Below, piece after piece: positions 15,887-23,413 of a stretch of DNA of 42,078 bases. Each line of letters starts with the position of its first letter. Positions within the stretch are counted from its first letter, which is position 1. Position numbers and translations under genes: made by a program. Location: NCBI GenBank assembly GCA_028286525.1, contig JAQBRL010000022.1, forward strand, positions 1-42,078. Direction: 5' to 3'. The DNA is from Parcubacteria group bacterium. GTDB taxonomy: Bacteria; Patescibacteriota; Minisyncoccia; Phycocordibacterales; Phycocordibacteraceae. The notes below the pieces were generated by a model. That model saw only the letters and a program-made list of their open reading frames with translations, was not told where the DNA came from and did no database searches.

Positions 15887-16000
15887 CCGCTAAAATCCGC
15901 AGCTGCTTTGTTGCGGACACCTGTCCAGCTCATCCGTCGTACTATGAGTACGCCTCCTTCGCTGGCCTGTCCGCGCCTTGCATCTACTGATTTTCGCAGT
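15887..16000 (-). repeat. Dispersed hairpin element, copy C
   Basis: On the minus strand: outer stem GCGAAAATC with GGATTTTAGCG (one mismatch), second stem GCGGACA/TGTCCGC, AGCGAAGGAGG, apical stem CGTAC/GTACG, ACGACGGATGAGC, and CCGCAACAAAG. Against A, B and D both apical and second stems have changed bases on both sides. It lies between the divergent glycosyltransferase and pheS genes. Confidence 0.75.
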
Positions 16001-16055
16001 GTCCTGTGGCATTCAGCATAGCAAAATAAGCCTATATTTTCTAGTTTTTGGCGTG

Positions 16056-16061
16056 TATACT
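16056..16061 (+). promoter_or_regulatory. -10 box for pheS
   Basis: TATACT ends 9 bases before the pheS ATG at 16071, in an AT-rich stretch that follows hairpin copy C. No Shine-Dalgarno sequence is present. Confidence 0.5.
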
Positions 16062-16070
16062 CGTTCGTAT

Positions 16071-16793
16071 ATGCCTCCCGGCCGCTTGCATCCCATCAGC
16101 GTCGCTATCCGCGAGTTCGCGGAGATATTCGGCCGCATGGGCTTCAATATCGAGTACGGTCCTGAGCTCGAAGACGAGTGGCACAATTTCACCGCCTTGA
16201 ATGTCCCGGCCGATCATCCGGCGCGCGATATGCAGGACACGTTCTGGACCAAAGAAGCCACGCCGCGCACCCCCCGTACGCACACGACTTCCGTCACCAT
16301 CCGCCTCTTGGAAAAGATGGCTGCCGAAGGTCTCACCACGTATCGCGCTATCGCGCCGGCGAAAGTATTCCGGAATGAAGCGACCGACACGACGCATGAG
16401 GCGCAGTTCTATCAGCTCGACGGGTTCGCCGCAGGTCCCGATATCACTCTGGCGCATTTGAAGGGGACGCTGGAGCGTCTCTATCGCGAATACTTCGGAC
16501 CGGACGCACAGATACGTTTTCGCCCGAGCTACTTCCCATTCACCGAGCCATCGGTAGAAGTCGATATGTGGTGGCAGGCACCGGGGAAAGAAGGACGCTG
16601 GCTCGAGATGTGCGGCGCGGGCATGCTGCATCCGAATGTGATAGCCAACGCCGGCCTCGATCCCGAGAAGATACAAGGCTTCGCGTTCGGCGGCGGACTC
16701 GAACGGCTCGTGATGGTGAAATACGGCATCCCGGACGTACGTCTTTTCCATGGCGGCGACATCCGCTTCACCGAAGCATTCTCGCGTACGTAG
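16071..16793 (+). CDS. pheS: Phenylalanine-tRNA ligase alpha subunit, lacking the coiled-coil arm
   Basis: A 240-residue class II synthetase core. It opens straight at the catalytic domain with GRLHPISVAIREFAEIFGRM, then GPELEDEWHNFTALNVP, DHPARDMQDTF (motif 1 region), YRAIAPAKVFRNEATD (motif 2), FYQLDGF and GFAFGGGLERL (motif 3). Ordinary bacterial PheS is about 330-350 residues, with a roughly 100-residue coiled coil that touches tRNA; that part is missing. The frame is open upstream to 15978, but those 31 residues overlap the hairpin element and show no coiled coil. The start is placed at 16071, after TATACT. The stop is 2 bases before pheT. Confidence 0.93.
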   Translation: MPPGRLHPISVAIREFAEIFGRMGFNIEYGPELEDEWHNFTALNVPADHPARDMQDTFWTKEATPRTPRTHTTSVTIRLLEKMAAEGLTTYRAIAPAKVFRNEATDTTHEAQFYQLDGFAAGPDITLAHLKGTLERLYREYFGPDAQIRFRPSYFPFTEPSVEVDMWWQAPGKEGRWLEMCGAGMLHPNVIANAGLDPEKIQGFAFGGGLERLVMVKYGIPDVRLFHGGDIRFTEAFSRT

Positions 16794-16795
16794 CC

Positions 16796-18694
16796 ATGAA
16801 AGTCTCACCTGCCTGGCTCCAGAAATTCTTTGCCGCTCCGCTCCCGAACGCGGAGGCTATAGCTGACGCGCTCACTTTCCATGCCGCCGAGGTCGAGGAG
16901 ATAACGCCGACCTATATCGATGTGAAGGTACTACCTGACCGGGCCGCCTACATGCTCTCGCATCGCGGGGTCGCGCTCGAGCTTTCCGCAGCGCTCGGAA
17001 CCCCTATGAGCACCGACCCGCTGCGTGAGCCCATAGGCGAATTTCCGAGCACGGACGCGCTCGCTATTTCGATAGAGGACCCGGAGAAATGCCGTCGCTA
17101 CATGGCTGCCTTGGTGAAAGGAGTGAAGGTCGGACCTTCTCCCGCGTGGCTCAAGGAAGCGCTTGAATCGGTAGGGCAGCGCTCCATCAATAATGTGGTC
17201 GACGCGACGAATTACGTGATGCTCAATATCGGGCAGCCGCTCCACGCATTCGATGCGAAGAGCTTTACGGCGGAGAGCGGGACGTACACGGTGGGCGTGC
17301 GCGGAGCGCGAGCGGGAGAAACGTTCGTCACGCTTACCGGAGAAGCGTACGAACTTCCGGAAGGGGCGCTGCTGGTGACCGACGCGCATACGGATATCCC
17401 GCTGGATATCGGTGGGATAAAGGGCGGGAAGGCGGCAGGCATCACCGAGGCGACCGTTGATATCATTCTCGAGGCAGCGAATTTCGACGCGACGACCATC
17501 CGCCGTACGGCGCAAACCCTCAAGCTCTTCACCGACGCGTCGAGCCGCTTTCAGAATCGTCCATCGCCCGCGCTCGTACCCTACGGGATACGGGATGCGC
17601 TCGCGCTCATACTCGAACTTGCTGGCGGTGAACTCATAGGGGTGAGGGATGAATACCCAGCCCCCGTAGAGGTCCAACCGGTCACCACCTCGCTTGCAAA
17701 GCTCAACGGCAGGCTCGGGTCTTCCTTCACGCTTGTCGAAGTGCGCAGCGTGTTCGACCGGCTCGGGTTCACCTATAGCGAGGCGGAGGATGCCTTTACG
17801 GTGCTGCCGCCGTTCGAGCGCAGGGACATCGTCATCACGGACGATCTCGCCGAAGAAGTGGCGCGTATCCTTGGGTATGACCGCATTCCTTCCAGCGATC
17901 TGCCGGGGGTACCTTCGCTTCCTGAACAGACGAAATTCCGCGGCATCGAGCGCATCCGTGATTTCCTCGTCGAACGCGGCTTCATCGAGGTGAGCACCCC
18001 GTCCTTCGATGCGAGCGGCGAGATAGAGCTTGCCAATCCGCTTCAGCAGGATCGCCCCTGGTTGCGTGCATCGCTCCTTCCGACCCTCAAGGAGGCGCTC
18101 GCGCGAGCGGTACCCCAGGCACCGCGAACCCTGGGTACCGCACCGCTCGTGAAAGTATTCGAAGTAGGGACCGCGTTCACTGCGGACGGGGAGTACACCC
18201 TCGTGGCGCTCGCTGTTCATGCGCTTGCCGGTACGGGAGCGCAGGAGGCGCTTAAGGAAAATGTCGCCACCATCGAGCAGGAGCTGCTCCAGAATCCGGG
18301 AAAGGCACGCTTCGCGCTGGACGCGAACGCGGTAGAGATACTGCTCACGGACGAGGATCTTGTACGGCTCGGAGAAGGGTATGAGCTGGCACCGGTTGCT
18401 CACGGCGCATTCGAAGCATTTTCAATATATCCTTTCGCGCTCCGCGATATCGCGGTATGGACTCCTGCGGGAACGTCGCAGGAAGCGATCGAATCCATCA
18501 TTCGCACGCATGCCGGTACGCTTCTGGTTCGCGTAGATCTGTTCGATACGTTCGAGAAAGAGGGTCGGATCTCCTACGCCTTCCGGCTCGTGTTCGAGTC
18601 GCCCGATAAGACGCTTTCCGATACCGAGCTTACTCCGGTGATGGAGAAGATAACGCAAGCGTTGAACGCCACCGCCGGCTTCCAGGTCCGTTAG
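16796..18694 (+). CDS. pheT: Phenylalanine-tRNA ligase beta subunit, lacking the OB tRNA-binding domain
   Basis: A 632-residue beta subunit, against about 790 usually. It starts MKVSPAWLQKFF, but after AAEVEEI it passes directly to DRAAYMLSHRGVALELSAALG, the segment that normally follows the inserted EMAP-like OB domain; about 110 residues are absent. B3/4 editing-domain sequence (RSINNVVDATNYVMLNIGQPLHAFDA), the B5 domain (DDLAEEVARILGYDRIP) and the C-terminal FDX-ACB anticodon domain (FALRDIAVW to FRLVFESPDKTL) are present. With PheS it charges tRNA-Phe. It is separated from the first histidine phosphatase gene by one base. Confidence 0.93.
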   Translation: MKVSPAWLQKFFAAPLPNAEAIADALTFHAAEVEEITPTYIDVKVLPDRAAYMLSHRGVALELSAALGTPMSTDPLREPIGEFPSTDALAISIEDPEKCRRYMAALVKGVKVGPSPAWLKEALESVGQRSINNVVDATNYVMLNIGQPLHAFDAKSFTAESGTYTVGVRGARAGETFVTLTGEAYELPEGALLVTDAHTDIPLDIGGIKGGKAAGITEATVDIILEAANFDATTIRRTAQTLKLFTDASSRFQNRPSPALVPYGIRDALALILELAGGELIGVRDEYPAPVEVQPVTTSLAKLNGRLGSSFTLVEVRSVFDRLGFTYSEAEDAFTVLPPFERRDIVITDDLAEEVARILGYDRIPSSDLPGVPSLPEQTKFRGIERIRDFLVERGFIEVSTPSFDASGEIELANPLQQDRPWLRASLLPTLKEALARAVPQAPRTLGTAPLVKVFEVGTAFTADGEYTLVALAVHALAGTGAQEALKENVATIEQELLQNPGKARFALDANAVEILLTDEDLVRLGEGYELAPVAHGAFEAFSIYPFALRDIAVWTPAGTSQEAIESIIRTHAGTLLVRVDLFDTFEKEGRISYAFRLVFESPDKTLSDTELTPVMEKITQALNATAGFQVR

Positions 18695-18695
18695 C

Positions 18696-19334
18696 ATGGC
18701 GACCCACCTTTATTTCGTGCGCCACGGGGAAAGCAACTCGAACGAGGACGGCACGTTCCGCGGCAAAGCTGCCGCACTCACCGAGAAAGGGAAGAAGGAG
18801 GCGGAGATGGTCGCCCAGCGTCTCGCACGCATTGGCGTCGACGCCCTTATCGCCAGCTCGTACGAACGTACGCTCCAGACGGCGGCTCCGGCGAGCGCCG
18901 CACTCGGTCTTCCCATCGTACAGAGCGACCTCTTGGTCGAGTGGCGCCGTCCCAGCGCTCATATCGGTTCCTCGCGAAAAGACCCGCAGGTAGATAAGGA
19001 ATCCAAGAAGATACTGGACGAGTTCGGGTTCACCGACTACCACCATTCGGATGAGGAGACTTTCGAGCAGATGCGCGAGCGAGCGCTCGCGGCGCTCGCG
19101 TATCTGGAGAATTATCCCCTCGAGCGCGTGGCGGTCGTTACGCATGGGATATTCCTGCGCATGCTGCTCTGCGTCATCGTGTCAGGCCCTGCCTGCAACG
19201 GAGAGGACTTCAATCGTGCGTGGCGATTTTTCGTAAGCAATACGGGCGTGAGCTATATCCGGAAGCTTCCGGAAGACAGCTGGCAGAGCGGCTGGGAGAT
19301 CATGAGCTGGAACGATTCATCCCACCTTGGATAG
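18696..19334 (+). CDS. Histidine phosphatase superfamily protein (HP1)
   Basis: A 212-residue branch-1 histidine phosphatase. LYFVRHGES gives the phosphate-accepting His10 with Arg9, and VVTHGIFLRM supplies the second catalytic His. The insert RRPSAHIG....DP followed by HHSDEETFEQMRERA is shared with the two other copies in this cluster (19740 and 21515) and marks a distinct subfamily. The C-terminus GWEIMSWNDSSHLG is nearly the same in HP2. The substrate is unknown; small phosphorylated metabolites are typical. It is directly coupled to pheT and folB. Confidence 0.88.
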   Translation: MATHLYFVRHGESNSNEDGTFRGKAAALTEKGKKEAEMVAQRLARIGVDALIASSYERTLQTAAPASAALGLPIVQSDLLVEWRRPSAHIGSSRKDPQVDKESKKILDEFGFTDYHHSDEETFEQMRERALAALAYLENYPLERVAVVTHGIFLRMLLCVIVSGPACNGEDFNRAWRFFVSNTGVSYIRKLPEDSWQSGWEIMSWNDSSHLG

Positions 19335-19336
19335 GC

Positions 19337-19684
19337 ATGGACTATCTCACGATCGATCATCTGGTGGTCCTAGGCGTTCACGGCCAGTATGACCATGAGC
19401 GGACGCGCGAGCAGTCCTTCCATGTCTCGCTGCGGGTTGGGACGCATCTGAAGCGCGCCGGCCAGTCCGATACGCTTGCCGACACCATCGATTACGACCT
19501 GCTCAAGCGCATCGTCGAAGAGACATTCGCTCACGAAACCCGCTATCTGGTCGAATCGCTCGCCGAAACCATCGCAGCGCGCATCCTGCGGGAGACCCCT
19601 GCGCTCGAAGCCACGGTCGCGATCAAGAAGCCGGAAGCCTGGGACAACGGCATTCCGGGCGTCGCTATCACTCGTCGCGCATAA
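19337..19684 (+). CDS. folB: Dihydroneopterin aldolase family protein
   Basis: A 115-residue FolB/FolX-type protein. It opens DYLTIDHLVVLGVHGQYDHERTREQSF, in which the GxxGVxxxER-like pattern is typical, continues with SDTLADTIDYDLLKRIVEE, and ends with the VESLAETIAARIL helix and AVAIKKPEA-like strand (VAIKKPEAWDNGIPGV). The family makes 6-hydroxymethyl-dihydropterin in folate synthesis or epimerises pterin triphosphates. No other folate gene is in the window, so a non-folate role is possible. It lies between two histidine phosphatase genes, 2 bases after HP1. Confidence 0.85.
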   Translation: MDYLTIDHLVVLGVHGQYDHERTREQSFHVSLRVGTHLKRAGQSDTLADTIDYDLLKRIVEETFAHETRYLVESLAETIAARILRETPALEATVAIKKPEAWDNGIPGVAITRRA

Positions 19685-19739
19685 CGTCTTTACTTCTCTA
19701 ATCCTAAAAGTTACTCTTCGTCAGAACCAACGCGAATCT

Positions 19740-20363
19740 ATGCACAAGCAGCTCTATTTCGTTCGTCACGGTGAAACTGATTCGAATGCGGATGGCGTAT
19801 TTCGCAGGGGTAACGAGGCGACTCTCAGTGCAAAGGGCAGAGAAGAAGCCATGCTGGTAGCAGAACGCCTCAAACGCATAGGCATCGATACTCTTGTGGT
19901 GAGTTCATACAAGCGAGCCCTCGAAACGGCTTCTCTGGTAGAAACGAAACTCGGGATACAGAGCATAGAGAGCGGCTTTTTCGATGAAGCGCGCCGTCCG
20001 AGCATCCAGATAGGGAATTCCATACATGACCCAGAAATGAAAGCCATCAATCGCGCGCTCTATGAGAACTATCCAACGCCAGGATGGCGTCACTCAGATG
20101 AAGAGAATTTCGATGATCTGAAAGAGAGAGCGATACAGGGTCTCATGTATCTACAGAACCTTCCAGGCGAACGAATATGCATTATTACGCACGGCATTTT
20201 TCTGAGATTCCTTCTCTGTGCGCTTGTCGGAAGAGACTTCAATGGAAGGGACGTGCAGCGGGCACTGCGGATGCATATCGGCAATACCGGTATTACGTAT
20301 GCCCGGGATACCGAGTTAGGGTGGGAGATAATGAGTTGGAACGACGTTGCTCATCTTGGATAG
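19740..20363 (+). CDS. Histidine phosphatase superfamily protein (HP2)
   Basis: A 207-residue paralogue of HP1. LYFVRHGET gives Arg9-His10 and IITHGIFLRF the second His. ARRPSIQIG....DP and RHSDEENFDDLKERA are the subfamily marks, and the end is GWEIMSWNDVAHLG. The reading frame is open upstream inside folB, but the family start MHKQLYFVRHG begins at 19740. Its DNA looks more AT-rich than HP1, suggesting separate origin or drift. It is followed by the P-loop kinase gene, whose ATG begins 2 bases after the stop. Confidence 0.87.
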   Translation: MHKQLYFVRHGETDSNADGVFRRGNEATLSAKGREEAMLVAERLKRIGIDTLVVSSYKRALETASLVETKLGIQSIESGFFDEARRPSIQIGNSIHDPEMKAINRALYENYPTPGWRHSDEENFDDLKERAIQGLMYLQNLPGERICIITHGIFLRFLLCALVGRDFNGRDVQRALRMHIGNTGITYARDTELGWEIMSWNDVAHLG

Positions 20364-20364
20364 T

Positions 20365-20961
20365 ATGGAACGCAAAACGATCATCTTTTTTGGTCAACCG
20401 GGCGCGGGTAAAAGCACCCAAATAGAGATCCTCAAGAAGGAGTTCGAGCGACATCCTGCGAGGCGGGTCTTTTCGTTCGCGTGGTCGCAGGCACGGGATG
20501 AATTCATGCACGGATATTCGGCGGCCCATAAACGCCTTCAGGAGTATCACGCTCGCGGACAGCTTCAACCGAAGTTTTTCAGCATTGCTGTGTGGGGATC
20601 GGTGTTTCTGCGTGAGCTTCAGGGAGACGAGCATCTTGTCATTGATGGAATCCCTCGACAGGCATTCGAGGCAGAGGCATTAGAATCTTTCTTCGAATTC
20701 ATGGAGCGCACGGACATCCTTATATGTAATCTTGTGTTGCCTCAAGAGATCGCACGTACTCGGCTTCTTGCACGAGCGCGCACTGAAGGGCGCGTGGATG
20801 ATACCGAAGAGAGCATAGACCGACGCCTCGCGTGGTACGAAACTGATACCGAACTAACGCTTACGGCGCTGCGTGCCAATGCGCGCTATCGCGTTATCGA
20901 TATCGATGCCACCAAGTCGATAGATGAGATCGGTCGGGCTATACAGAATCTAGTGCGCTAG
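20365..20961 (+). CDS. P-loop kinase, nucleoside-monophosphate-kinase-like
   Basis: A 198-residue protein with a Walker A loop GQPGAGKST (residues 10-18) and an adenylate-kinase-like plan: central VIDGIPRQAFEAEAL (like the NMP-binding DGFPR motif), then LVLPQEIARTRLLARARTEGRVDDTEESIDRRLAWYE, a LID-like Arg-rich stretch with the R-x-DDTEE-x-I-x-RR pattern of adenylate kinases. It probably moves phosphate from ATP to a nucleotide or related molecule. It is coupled to HP2 and overlaps the convergent kinase gene by 12 bases at its 3' end. Confidence 0.8.
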   Translation: MERKTIIFFGQPGAGKSTQIEILKKEFERHPARRVFSFAWSQARDEFMHGYSAAHKRLQEYHARGQLQPKFFSIAVWGSVFLRELQGDEHLVIDGIPRQAFEAEALESFFEFMERTDILICNLVLPQEIARTRLLARARTEGRVDDTEESIDRRLAWYETDTELTLTALRANARYRVIDIDATKSIDEIGRAIQNLVR

Positions 20962-21438
20962 CAGCGCTTCTACCTCGGTTAGATCGGTGAGAGAGATGAG
21001 TGCATCAAAGCCTTCACCCAAAATGGGCGGTTCATTCAGAAGTGAAGCGTGCATAGACTTCATGACTGTGTCCGGCACTATACGATCACGTGCTGCATTG
21101 CGCTTCTGTGCTTCATCAAGAGGAATCTCGGCAACCACTCCTATAAGCTGCATCGCGCCGTTCTCCCTCAAGAAAGAGAGCATTTCCTGTCGCTTCCAGC
21201 GTTCAATGAATGTGCCATCCAGCACGACGCCCCGCCCCGCCCCGAGCGCTACCGCAGTGCGATGGTTCGCTTCTTCCCATATCACTTTGTTTTTCGATTG
21301 ATCAGTTGCGTCACCCAAAAGTTCCTCTCGAATATCATCGCGATTGACGTACTCCAATCCGTACCGCTCGGCAAGCGGTTTCAGCACGGTAGTTTTCCCA
21401 GAACCAGGGATGCCTATTGCGAGCAATGCAATTGCCAT
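20950..21438 (-). CDS. AAA_33-type P-loop kinase (Pnk/zeta-toxin-like), copy 1
   Basis: A 162-residue kinase with Walker A GIPGSGKT (residues 9-16), YVNRDDIREELLGD (nucleic-acid-kinase-like NRDxxR motif), GVVLDGTF and a lid-like RNAARDRIVPDTVMKSMHASL region, as in the phage T4 polynucleotide kinase and tRNA kinase families. It is paralogous to the protein at 22225-22710. Its substrate could be a nucleic acid end, a nucleotide or a small molecule. TATAGT lies 6 bases before the ATG, with no ribosome binding site. Confidence 0.82.
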   Translation of the reverse strand: MAIALLAIGIPGSGKTTVLKPLAERYGLEYVNRDDIREELLGDATDQSKNKVIWEEANHRTAVALGAGRGVVLDGTFIERWKRQEMLSFLRENGAMQLIGVVAEIPLDEAQKRNAARDRIVPDTVMKSMHASLLNEPPILGEGFDALISLTDLTEVEALLAH

Positions 21439-21514
21439 AGCACAACTATATCGTTAATTGACCTTGCTGCGTAGTTTGGTATATTGCGGCGGGGATCTGT
21501 AGAGGAGCAGTACC

Positions 21515-22186
21515 ATGCCGGTATACCCGCATATCGTAGACGTGTGGGTCGGAAGGCACCCTCAGAGCAAAGCCAACGTCGAAGAAATCCATTACGGAAA
21601 TCATGTACGGTTGAGTCCCGTAGGCGAGCAACAGATCGAGTTCATGCGACGGCGTATCCTGTCGTTGAACATCGACGCCGTCGTCACGAGCGAAGCGAGG
21701 CGGGCGATGGAAGCGGTACAGGCCATGGACCTCCATCTGCCCATTTTTCCCTGTACCGAACTCGTAGAGCGCCGACGTCCTTCGGAGACGATCGGGAAAT
21801 GGAGCTATGATCCACCGGTACGAAAAATTCTCGATACGATTCTCGCGAATTACGGGCCGGGATATCAGTACTCGGACGAGGAGACCTGGGAAGAATCCAA
21901 CAAGATCATCGAGAACACCCTCATGTATCTGATGGAACTGGGCCGTACGGGATTCCGACGCATTTTCGTTATGACCCATGGATGGCGTGCGCGAATGCTC
22001 TTCGTTCGAGCGTTCGAGGGACGATTCGACCCTGAAAGCTTCAGGCGCTCATATGCACGGACCGGCTTCCCGAATACCGCTCTCATGCATATGTGGTATG
22101 GGCCGGAGTACAACAATGCGACGCAGTTGTCCTGGCAGGTGGATATCGCTGACGTAAGTCATCTTCCGCCTGACCTGGTGACGTAA
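21515..22186 (+). CDS. Divergent histidine phosphatase (HP3) with RHP instead of RHG
   Basis: A 223-residue member of the HP1/HP2 subfamily. The catalytic region reads VWVGRHPQSKAN, so Arg14-His15 are kept but the usual Gly after His is Pro. The second His is in VMTHGWRARM. The marks ERRRPSETIG....DP and YSDEETWEESNKII are kept and the end (VDIADVSHLPPD) resembles the HP1/HP2 tail. Unlike most genes here it has a Shine-Dalgarno sequence (GAGGAG, 21502-21507) 7 bases before the ATG and a TATATT box at 21480-21485. It lies between two paralogous kinases on the other strand. Confidence 0.82.
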   Translation: MPVYPHIVDVWVGRHPQSKANVEEIHYGNHVRLSPVGEQQIEFMRRRILSLNIDAVVTSEARRAMEAVQAMDLHLPIFPCTELVERRRPSETIGKWSYDPPVRKILDTILANYGPGYQYSDEETWEESNKIIENTLMYLMELGRTGFRRIFVMTHGWRARMLFVRAFEGRFDPESFRRSYARTGFPNTALMHMWYGPEYNNATQLSWQVDIADVSHLPPDLVT

Positions 22187-22190
22187 GGAT

Positions 22191-22220
22191 AGGGGCCCCT
22201 CGCCATCGCGAGGGGCCCCC
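22191..22220. terminator. Bidirectional GC-rich terminator
   Basis: GGGGCCCCTCGC (22192-22203) pairs perfectly with GCGAGGGGCCCC (22208-22219) around a CATC loop, between the convergent HP3 and kinase copy 2 genes. There is no T-run. Confidence 0.65.
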
Positions 22221-22224
22221 TATG

Positions 22225-22710
22225 CTATCTACCCGTTACTTTGATCGACTCGAGCGCGGTATGTACGATAAGTTCATCGAAACCATCCTGTTTTGCGGGG
22301 GGAGACCGTTCGAGTTGCGCATGCATCTCTCGGATCACCATCTCATCCACTACCCGATCTCGACCCCTGTTACGCATCAGTGCCGTAGCGAGCGGAATGT
22401 CGAAGCGGCATCCAATGATGTGAGTCGCTCCTGCCTCACGCAGCAACCCTATAATTGCACGCCGCTTGTCGACATCGCAGAAGGTGGAGTCGAGCACTAC
22501 TCCGTGCTTCCGATGGAGCGAATCGACAGCCTGCTGATTGGCGATGCATTCAACCTCAGTATTCCTTGTCCGATTGGCGGCGTCTCCGGTAAGTGCCTCG
22601 CGAATACTGTCTCGATTGATATAGACGAGCTCTCTTCTTTGCGCGAAAGGCTCTAGGAGAGAGGTTTTCCCTGAACCAGGCATCCCGATACCCACAACTG
22701 CAAGTGTCAT
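22225..22710 (-). CDS. AAA_33-type P-loop kinase (Pnk/zeta-toxin-like), copy 2
   Basis: A 161-residue paralogue of the protein at 20950-21438: Walker A GMPGSGKT (residues 9-16), YINRDSIREALTGDAANR, GVVLDSTF, and RNRGRDRVVDEMVIREMHAQL followed by DGFDELI. The two copies flank HP3. A purine-rich AGGGGG lies 6 bases before the ATG, so unlike copy 1 it has a Shine-Dalgarno-like site. Substrate unknown. Confidence 0.82.
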   Translation of the reverse strand: MTLAVVGIGMPGSGKTSLLEPFAQRRELVYINRDSIREALTGDAANRTRNTEVECIANQQAVDSLHRKHGVVLDSTFCDVDKRRAIIGLLREAGATHIIGCRFDIPLATALMRNRGRDRVVDEMVIREMHAQLERSPPAKQDGFDELIVHTALESIKVTGR

Positions 22711-22816
22711 TCGAACCCCCTGTAAGAACTGCCGATACTCACCTTACACCCTCTTCCTGAAGAGCTCATGAAGGCCGCTTTCAGGGTACTCACGTTTTCT
22801 AGTGCTCGGCGGGTGT

Positions 22817-23410
22817 CTAGAGGAATTTCCAGGTTTGCATAATGGATGAAAGCCATGCATCCAGTTCTTTGTAGGTGGTGACTTCGTACAGGAACCCATT
22901 ACGTATGAACCATACCTCGCGCGTATCGCCCATGATGGGGTTGGTGCTAAAAAACATAGAAGCGGGTACGCCGTCTATAACTATGGGTGTTGGGTTCTTC
23001 ATAACGCCGGACGGCTCATCAAGCTTGAAGCGCGCAGATGTTATTTGAGTATCGGAATACGGCGTCGCATATATTTGAAAACCGCCGTTACTTCCATCTT
23101 CTTTTTTAAAGGTAACGGTAAGTGCACCGCTCGTTTCGCTGAATTCGTTCACCGCCAGATTATCTGGATATAGCAAGGAAAGATGGAATTTCGTATTTGC
23201 ATACCTTTTCTGGCCCGCCGGTGCGGGTCCGATGGACGCGGTAATGGTGGTTACGGTGGGCCCACTTGAAGTAGCCGTTTGCCAAACCGTGGGGGTTCCT
23301 CCCGGCGAAGATGCCGGAGTAGGATGGTGAAAATAAAAAAACGCGCCAAGTGCGAGCACCGCCAAAAGGGAAGCCATACTTGCAAGCCAGGTTGCCTGAG
23401 ATGTATTCAT
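22817..23410 (-). CDS. Membrane-anchored protein with PsbP-like domain
   Basis: A 197-residue protein with an N-terminal membrane segment (about residues 9-27, ASMASLLAVLALGAFFYF), a Ser/Thr/Pro-rich linker (28-65) and a compact C-terminal domain (YANTKFHLSLLYPDNLAVNEF to LSSIMQTWKFL). The LSLLYPDNLAV strand and the ending LxSIMQTWKF are typical of small extracytoplasmic domains of the PsbP-like type (tentative). It lies 3 bases after the Gly-rich protein gene and is likely co-transcribed with it. Confidence 0.65.
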   Translation of the reverse strand: MNTSQATWLASMASLLAVLALGAFFYFHHPTPASSPGGTPTVWQTATSSGPTVTTITASIGPAPAGQKRYANTKFHLSLLYPDNLAVNEFSETSGALTVTFKKEDGSNGGFQIYATPYSDTQITSARFKLDEPSGVMKNPTPIVIDGVPASMFFSTNPIMGDTREVWFIRNGFLYEVTTYKELDAWLSSIMQTWKFL

Positions 23411-23413
23411 ATT

